NCBI RefSeq assembly: GCF_000526315.1
Contig: NZ_JAFV01000001.1
Coordinates: 3,660,501 to 3,724,500 of the forward strand
Reading direction: 5' to 3'
Source: Methylopila sp. 73B
Lineage (GTDB): Bacteria > Pseudomonadota > Alphaproteobacteria > Rhizobiales > Methylopilaceae
DNA length: 64,000 nt
Position numbers and translations under genes: made by a program. Shown here piece by piece: positions 59,123 through 64,000 of this stretch; the first letter of the stretch is position 1, and each line of letters starts with the position of its first letter. Below the pieces are notes generated by a model that made no database searches, was not told the DNA's origin, and saw only the letters and a list, made by a program, of their open reading frames with translations.

Positions 59123-61015
59123 TCAGTCTCCCAGCGAGGAGGCGGCCGCCGCGCGCTGCTGCGCCAGCACCGCCGCGAGGGCTTTGGAAATCTCGCGAGC
59201 TACCACGGCGGCAAGCTGGCTGTCGGGCACTGTGACGGTAACCGGCGCGTGCATCGTCACGGGCGCGTTGACGGTGTTCGTCTCCTGATTGATGACCGGC
59301 ACGGCCGCGGCGGGCATCGGCGCGCCCGCGCCCGCCGCAGGCTTCCACGGTGACGAAGACGTGGACCGCGCCGACGGCGCGTAGGGCGCGCTCGGAAGCT
59401 GCGGCCCATAGAGCGCCGCCGAGGGCGAATAGCGCGGCACCTCGGCGCCCGGCCCCCACGGCCGCACCGCCATCTCGGCGCGCCTCTTTTCCTCCTCGGC
59501 CGGGGTCCCGGGCTTATGCGGCGCGCCCTCGCCGGCCCACGAGAAAAGCGAGGTGATGCCCGTCGCGACGGCCCCTATTCCGCCGGCAAGCTTGTCCGTG
59601 AGCCCGTCGATGAGGCCCGCGACCTTGTCGATGCCGAGCGCGAGCTTGTCCGTGAGCCAGTCGATAAAGTCGGCGATCTTGCCGAGCGGCGCGAGCGCGC
59701 CCTGCACCTTCGGCGGGAGCATCTCCCAGATTTTGGCGAAAGCCTCGGACTTGCGCGCCATGAGCCCCATGACGCCGCCGGCGATAATGATCGTCGCCAA
59801 GCCCGCAGGGGTGAACAGGACAGCGCCGGCGACGCTCCCGATCGCCCCCGCAAGCGACACGAGCGAGGCGATGAGCGGCGCGAACGTGATGGCGCCGAGC
59901 GTCGTGAGCCCAGCGACGACCGAACCCGTCGGGCCGAGGAGTTCGGCAAGCCAGGCCGCGAAGCTGATGAACTGGCCGAGCACATGCAGCCCGCTCTTGA
60001 GACCTTCCCACGCCGTGGACCAATCGACCGCGCGCACCCATTCCTCAACACCCCGCATCCCGGCGACAAGGCCGTCGGAAATCCGCGCGCCTACGGCGGC
60101 AAGTTGTCCGGACGCCGCGAGGCCGTTGACGTAGTCGAGCAAAGCGCCGAGGCGGTTCTTGACGTGGTCGAACGCGCCCGCGTTGCCAATTACGAGCATG
60201 AAGCGCGCCCACTGATCGCGCAGGTTTCCCCACATGCCTCCTAGCGTCCTCGAAAGCTTATCCATCGAACCGGCGTACCGGCGGTTCCAAATGCCGGAGA
60301 TCACGGCTTCAATCTGCGCCCGCGAATTTTTCTTCGCGTAGGCAGTCATTTGCTTGCCGTTCTCATTCCAGTTGTACGTGATCTTGTTTCCGACGGTCGA
60401 CGCCGTGATGCCGAACCCCTTCAGACGTTCATTCTCGCCCGTAACGGCGTCCGCCAGCGCCTCGACGGCCTGCTCAAGGGGTCTTCCCATCGCCGCCGCG
60501 GCCTCGCCGGCGGCGTGGAGCGCGCCGCTCATGGGCTGGAAACCGTAGGACGTGAGCTTGACGAACCCGTCCGTCACCTCGCCGATTTCGTACGGGGTCT
60601 TGGCCGCGAAGTCGGAGACCCAAGCCATCGCGTCCTTCGCCTTCGTGGACGACTTGAGGACGGTCTCGAGGATCGCGCCGTACTTCTCGAACTCCATGTT
60701 TGTGGTGAGGAGCGACCGCGCGCCGAACCCCGCCGCGAGGCCCCCGACCGCGGCGAGCGGCGCGATAATGCCGCGCGCCACCGAACCGACGTCGCCGAGC
60801 CTTCGGCCGAGGTTGACGACAGAGCCCGTCAGACGATCCACGCCAGCGGCGCGGCCGAGGTCGCTAATGGCCTGGCCGATGCGACGCACGGGCGCCGTGA
60901 GGCGGTCGATGCGCCGTTGAATAGCGGCGATCGGGGCCGTGATGCGGTCGACGACCGAAAGAACGACGCTGGCCGAAGTCGTGCTCACTTGGACCCCTTC
61001 ATCGCTCGACGCCAA
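59123..61015 (-). CDS. Phage tail tape-measure-like protein
   Basis: A 630-residue protein with the architecture of tail length-determining proteins. The N-terminal segment VLSVVDRITAPIAAIQRRIDRLTAPVRRIGQAISDLG is a long amphipathic helix. Membrane-active helices lie in the middle (LAAVGGLAAGFGARSLL; SVVAGLTTLGAITFAPLIASLVSLAG; TIIIAGGVMGLMARKSEAFAKIWEMLP). There is a repeated LTDKLALGIDKVAGLIDGLTDKLAGGI segment, a Pro/Ala linker and a helical end. It occurs in Mu-like and siphovirus-type prophages. Its start overlaps the preceding protease gene by 31 bases, with no capsid or tail-tube genes between, so a deletion probably fused the regions. Confidence 0.85.
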   Translation of the reverse strand: MASSDEGVQVSTTSASVVLSVVDRITAPIAAIQRRIDRLTAPVRRIGQAISDLGRAAGVDRLTGSVVNLGRRLGDVGSVARGIIAPLAAVGGLAAGFGARSLLTTNMEFEKYGAILETVLKSSTKAKDAMAWVSDFAAKTPYEIGEVTDGFVKLTSYGFQPMSGALHAAGEAAAAMGRPLEQAVEALADAVTGENERLKGFGITASTVGNKITYNWNENGKQMTAYAKKNSRAQIEAVISGIWNRRYAGSMDKLSRTLGGMWGNLRDQWARFMLVIGNAGAFDHVKNRLGALLDYVNGLAASGQLAAVGARISDGLVAGMRGVEEWVRAVDWSTAWEGLKSGLHVLGQFISFAAWLAELLGPTGSVVAGLTTLGAITFAPLIASLVSLAGAIGSVAGAVLFTPAGLATIIIAGGVMGLMARKSEAFAKIWEMLPPKVQGALAPLGKIADFIDWLTDKLALGIDKVAGLIDGLTDKLAGGIGAVATGITSLFSWAGEGAPHKPGTPAEEEKRRAEMAVRPWGPGAEVPRYSPSAALYGPQLPSAPYAPSARSTSSSPWKPAAGAGAPMPAAAVPVINQETNTVNAPVTMHAPVTVTVPDSQLAAVVAREISKALAAVLAQQRAAAASSLGD

Positions 61016-62319
61016 AGGTCTCGCGGCGACGCCGGACGACCCGAGCCAACAGGAAAGGTCGAAATCTCGCCGGTCGCTTCATCTCGCGCCGCCCGCATGT
61101 TCAGGACCTCGCGGCCGGCCTGGCGAGCGGTAATGTTCCGGGCATGGAGATTCTGCGGATCAAGAGGCGCACCGGCGCGCGCGGCCAGCTTAGCGATGCC
61201 CGCGACCTGTACAGCGCGCTCGATCTCGACGACCGCGGTCTCGGAGGAGACGTTGCGCGCGATAAGGTCGCCGGCATCCACATCGACGCCGAAGTTCTGC
61301 GCCTTCGTTGCAGCCTGGGTTATCGCCGCACAACGTTGCGTCTCAGCGCTGACCACCGTGCTCGCCGTGGTCCGGAGCATCACTGACGAAGCCCCTCGGC
61401 TGGAAGGCTCCACACCGCTTTTTTGTAGGGAAAGAGCAAACGCCGTCATCGCCTCGTCGAACGTCCCGACCCTGTCGGATAGCTTCGCTGCAACGGACTT
61501 TGCTCCCCGGAACATGTCCGCCTGCGTAGCGCGAACCGCCCGTGGGCTCATGGCACGATTGGCTGCGACCAAGTCGACGAACATCGAGTAGAGATTGGCG
61601 ACGTCCGCCTCGATCGTTGCTCGCGCGCTGTCCGAAAGTGGCTCGTGAACGTTGCCGTCCACCTTGTGGTCGCCGCCGATGACGTAAGTCCACCGCAGGC
61701 CGGCCATCGCATCGGCTTTGGACATGTCTATGTGAGCTGCGAGAACTCCGACCGACCCGACTTCGGCCGTGGTCGCCACCCACAGGCCGCCGGGCGCCGC
61801 CGTCGATGCGAGCGCATAACCCGCCGAGGCCGCGAGTTCGTTCGCATGCGCCCAGATCGGCTTGCCGACCGCCGCGCTTGCTTGCGTCATGTGGCGGCAC
61901 AGGTCGAAACACCCCCCCGCCTCGCCGCCTGGCGTATCAAGCTCAAGCATCACTCCGCGGACGCTCGTGTCCGACATCATCTCGTCGAACGACCGGCGGA
62001 TGAGGCCGTAGCTCATCAACCCGCACTCGGCGTCGAGCCAGGAGCCCCGGCGGAGCATCGTTCCGACGATCGGAAGGACGGCGATGCCGTCTTCGGCCAG
62101 GTATCCGCCGCCCGTGTAGCGGCGGCGGCCACTCCCGGAGAGCGCGAGGCGCTCCGGCCGCTCGGTTCGAAGCGGATGGCCGTCCGGTCCCGGCCGGATG
62201 TCGGCTCCGTCGAGAATCCTCGGCCCGAGCGCGGTCAAGATCGTGTCGAGCCGACCGCGTTGCATCAAAAGAGGCGTGTTGAAGGTCGCGCCGACGATAT
62301 GGGCGAGGCTAAGCCGCAT
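60985..62319 (-). CDS. Phage S49-family (SppA/protease C-like) head protease
   Basis: A 444-residue serine protease of the S49 family, as used for prohead maturation and scaffold cleavage. The ATG at 62319 gives MRLSLAHIVGATFNTPLLM. The core has VLPIVGTMLRRGSWLDAECGLMSYGLIRRSF, LDTPGGEAGGCFDLCRHM, and the catalytic Ser region ANELAASAGYALASTA; the general-base Lys probably lies in the SVGVLAAHIDMSKADAMAGL stretch. The C-terminal half is helical scaffold-like. It overlaps the portal stop by 11 bases, as is usual in lambda-like portal-protease pairs. The C-terminus runs into the tape-measure gene. Confidence 0.9.
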   Translation of the reverse strand: MRLSLAHIVGATFNTPLLMQRGRLDTILTALGPRILDGADIRPGPDGHPLRTERPERLALSGSGRRRYTGGGYLAEDGIAVLPIVGTMLRRGSWLDAECGLMSYGLIRRSFDEMMSDTSVRGVMLELDTPGGEAGGCFDLCRHMTQASAAVGKPIWAHANELAASAGYALASTAAPGGLWVATTAEVGSVGVLAAHIDMSKADAMAGLRWTYVIGGDHKVDGNVHEPLSDSARATIEADVANLYSMFVDLVAANRAMSPRAVRATQADMFRGAKSVAAKLSDRVGTFDEAMTAFALSLQKSGVEPSSRGASSVMLRTTASTVVSAETQRCAAITQAATKAQNFGVDVDAGDLIARNVSSETAVVEIERAVQVAGIAKLAARAGAPLDPQNLHARNITARQAGREVLNMRAARDEATGEISTFPVGSGRPASPRDLWRRAMKGSK

Positions 62320-63886
62320 CGGCGTCTTCCCTATCGGCCGGCTCCGGCTTCGACGCCTCGGCCATCGCGCCCGCGTCGCTACCGAACACGAGGCCCGTAT
62401 CCTTCGCACGCCTCCGCTCGGCTGCGATCTCCGCGTCAACGTCTTCGACGTCATAGCCGCGCTCGGCCACGACCTGCGTCCGGCTCTTGAACCCGTTGTT
62501 CACGGCCTCCGCCTCGGCCTTCACGTCCTTCGCCGGGTCAATCCACTCCTGTCGCGGCGGGAGCCATTCTGCGCCCCAAAGCTCAAGCGGGTCCGCAGCG
62601 TGCGATGCCGCATCAACGAACCCGCTAAGAGCGGCGAGGTCGACGAACCGCCGCCAGATGGGTCGGCAAAGCTGAAAAATGAGCGTGTTGTTCTGCCACT
62701 GGCTTACGCGGCGGCGAAACCGGATGATGTCGGTCCGGACGTTGGAGAAATTGCCCTTCGTCACGTCGCCGGTCATGTAGGCGTACGGCACGCCGAGGCC
62801 CGCCGCGATCTTCGTGAGCGTCCGATACTGGAAAATGTCGTAATTTCCGCCGACGTCGGCTGGCGTGGCGAACTTGATGTCCCTGTCGTCGCCGAGGTCG
62901 ATAATCGCGCCCGGCTGCATGCCGGAAATGGTCGGCTCCGGCTGAAAGCCAGCGAGGTTGCTGTCCTCATCCTCGTTGATCTCGCCGAGAACGTTTTCGC
63001 CGCGCCCGATCAAGAACCCGCCGAACATCGAAGCGGTCTTTTTGCGCTCAAGCTCGGCGTCATCGTAGATTTCGAGCGTGAAAAGCTTCACGAGGACACG
63101 CGCAATCCGCGGAACGCCGCGGATTTGGCCGCCCTGGCGGCCGTCGAACACGTGGATGACGTCATCTGCGATCACCCGCACGCGTTGGCGTGAGCCGCCT
63201 AGCCGGTTGCGCTCAGTGTCATAGGGGTGCTCGCGCCAAAAGTGGTACGCGACGCGACGATTCAGGGCGTCGAACTCGATGCCGGCGCGAATGTAGCCGT
63301 TGCCGGCAAGCTCGGCGTTGAAGCTCGAGTCGAGCATCTCGCCCGGGAGTATCTGAAGCTGAAACGGCACGGTGCGCATGTCGTCCGCGCGGCGGTCACG
63401 CATCCGGACAAAGCATTCGCCAGCAAGGTAGACCTCGCGCGCGACCTTCTCTTGCAGGCCGTAAAAGTCCGTGATGCCGTCCGCGTCCGCCTCGTCGGTC
63501 CAATTCCAGAACAGGTCGACGAGCGCGGCGCGCTTGCCGGCGGCCTTGGTCCGCGGTCGCGGCTTGATGCCGTCGCCGACCGAGGCCGACACCCATTCGT
63601 CGACCGCGCTGCCGGCGTAGCCGTCGTTCTCGTAAAGCCAACGCGCCCGAGCGACGAGAGTGGGGCCGGCCGCCTGGATCGCGACGTTGACGTGGTTCTT
63701 TGAGGGGTTGAACCCGCGCAGGCGCCGCCCCTGCCCCGCGGCTTCGAACGTCTCACTCGCCGAGCCTGGCGCGCGAAATGCGCTCATGGCCGACATCGCG
63801 CGCGCCGACGCGCCGGTGGCATCGCCGGAGGACACGCGCACGCGAGGTTTAGTCCCGGAGCCTGAGGTCAGCGACCTTGTGACCAT
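62309..63886 (-). CDS. Phage portal protein (lambda gpB family)
   Basis: A 525-residue portal protein, the dodecameric channel through which DNA enters the capsid. Family blocks are LRGFNPSKNHVNVAIQAAGPTLVARARWLYENDGYAGSAVDEW, DLFWNWTDEADADGITDFYGLQEKVAREVYLAGECFVR, the VFDGRQGGQIRGVPRIARVL segment and GLGVPYAYMTGDVTKGNFSNVRTDIIRFRR, which are typical of HK97/lambda-type portals. Several start codons are possible (63886, 63796, 63787); 63886 is listed as the longest with a weak GAGAA site. The upstream phage genes (terminase, head-tail joining protein) would lie beyond the window; 63887-64000 shows no complete gene. Confidence 0.92.
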   Translation of the reverse strand: MVTRSLTSGSGTKPRVRVSSGDATGASARAMSAMSAFRAPGSASETFEAAGQGRRLRGFNPSKNHVNVAIQAAGPTLVARARWLYENDGYAGSAVDEWVSASVGDGIKPRPRTKAAGKRAALVDLFWNWTDEADADGITDFYGLQEKVAREVYLAGECFVRMRDRRADDMRTVPFQLQILPGEMLDSSFNAELAGNGYIRAGIEFDALNRRVAYHFWREHPYDTERNRLGGSRQRVRVIADDVIHVFDGRQGGQIRGVPRIARVLVKLFTLEIYDDAELERKKTASMFGGFLIGRGENVLGEINEDEDSNLAGFQPEPTISGMQPGAIIDLGDDRDIKFATPADVGGNYDIFQYRTLTKIAAGLGVPYAYMTGDVTKGNFSNVRTDIIRFRRRVSQWQNNTLIFQLCRPIWRRFVDLAALSGFVDAASHAADPLELWGAEWLPPRQEWIDPAKDVKAEAEAVNNGFKSRTQVVAERGYDVEDVDAEIAAERRRAKDTGLVFGSDAGAMAEASKPEPADREDADAA

Positions 63887-64000
63887 CGTTCTCGTCTACT
63901 TCCGTTTGGCGCGCATTAAGCGCGAAGTTGAGGCACGACTCAGGGATTATCTCGATGACGGAATTTACCGCCTTTGATCCCATGAGTATCAAGGGTCAGG

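Noticed and set aside
63786-63977. A 63-codon plus-strand frame ending VTIVLVYFRLARIKREVEARLRDYLDDGIYRL
   Set aside because: The composition looks protein-like, but it overlaps the portal gene start on the other strand, has no ribosome site, and no family is recognised. The upstream phage gene may instead lie outside the window.

Overview
The window is GC-rich DNA, most likely from a hyphomicrobial (rhizobial-type) alphaproteobacterium. This is inferred from the density of ABC, TRAP and tripartite transporters for organic acids, a C-rich/G-rich palindromic intergenic repeat of a kind common in that order, and an IetAS-type locus first known from Agrobacterium plasmids. I see no rRNA genes and no CRISPR array. 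Chromosomal backbone alternates with two foreign segments, each next to a tRNA gene.

1-23.9 kb is catabolic backbone. First comes a leftward set: RidA, MHS-family transporter, MOSC protein, PDR/VanB-type reductase, aromatic-ring-cleavage-like cupin, SDR and a frameshifted MFS transporter, with a divergent XRE-cupin regulator. Next are a spermidine-synthase-like gene and a LysR gene divergent from a Liv-type ABC operon (binding protein, LivH, a fused LivM-LivG, LivF) that ends in a cyclase-family hydrolase and an amidase. Then a leftward five-gene operon (TctC-like binding protein, two mandelate-racemase/enolase-superfamily enzymes, FAH-family enzyme, D-2-hydroxyacid dehydrogenase) faces a GntR/FCD regulator across a short region that contains a perfect palindrome.

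23.9-47.5 kb is a 23.6-kb genomic island in the 3' half of tRNA-Arg(CCG). A 53-bp direct repeat (23915-23967 and 47511-47563) marks both ends. A tyrosine integrase gene sits just inside the left end, and tandem 10-bp repeats lie inside both ends. The island carries an excisionase-like HTH gene, a RepA/primase-like ATPase with a cluster of iteron-like repeats after it, small phage-type genes, a serine recombinase with a 40-bp dyad beside its start codon, and a four-gene block resembling podovirus ejection proteins without capsid or terminase genes. It also has a tightly overlapping HTH - AAA ATPase (IetA-like) - subtilase (IetS-like) - unknown-protein operon, a dye-decolorizing peroxidase, a protein with a HEPN-like RNPFAH motif, and decayed SRAP and thermonuclease genes.

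47.6-54.9 kb is backbone again: a KaiB-like protein, a TRAP operon (DctP, cyclase, DctQ, DctM), a second MOSC protein, an EamA transporter, a fragment of a histidine kinase and tRNA-Ser(CGA).

54.9-64 kb is a second foreign segment. An AT-rich two-gene module (unknown soluble protein plus multi-pass membrane protein) lies next to the tRNA-Ser. It is followed by antitoxin-like genes without visible toxins, among them an HTH-antidote fusion, an XRE regulator, and a compressed prophage (tape measure, S49 protease, portal) that reaches the right edge. The main candidates for undescribed biology are the extra gene coupled to ietAS and the AT-rich pair beside tRNA-Ser.
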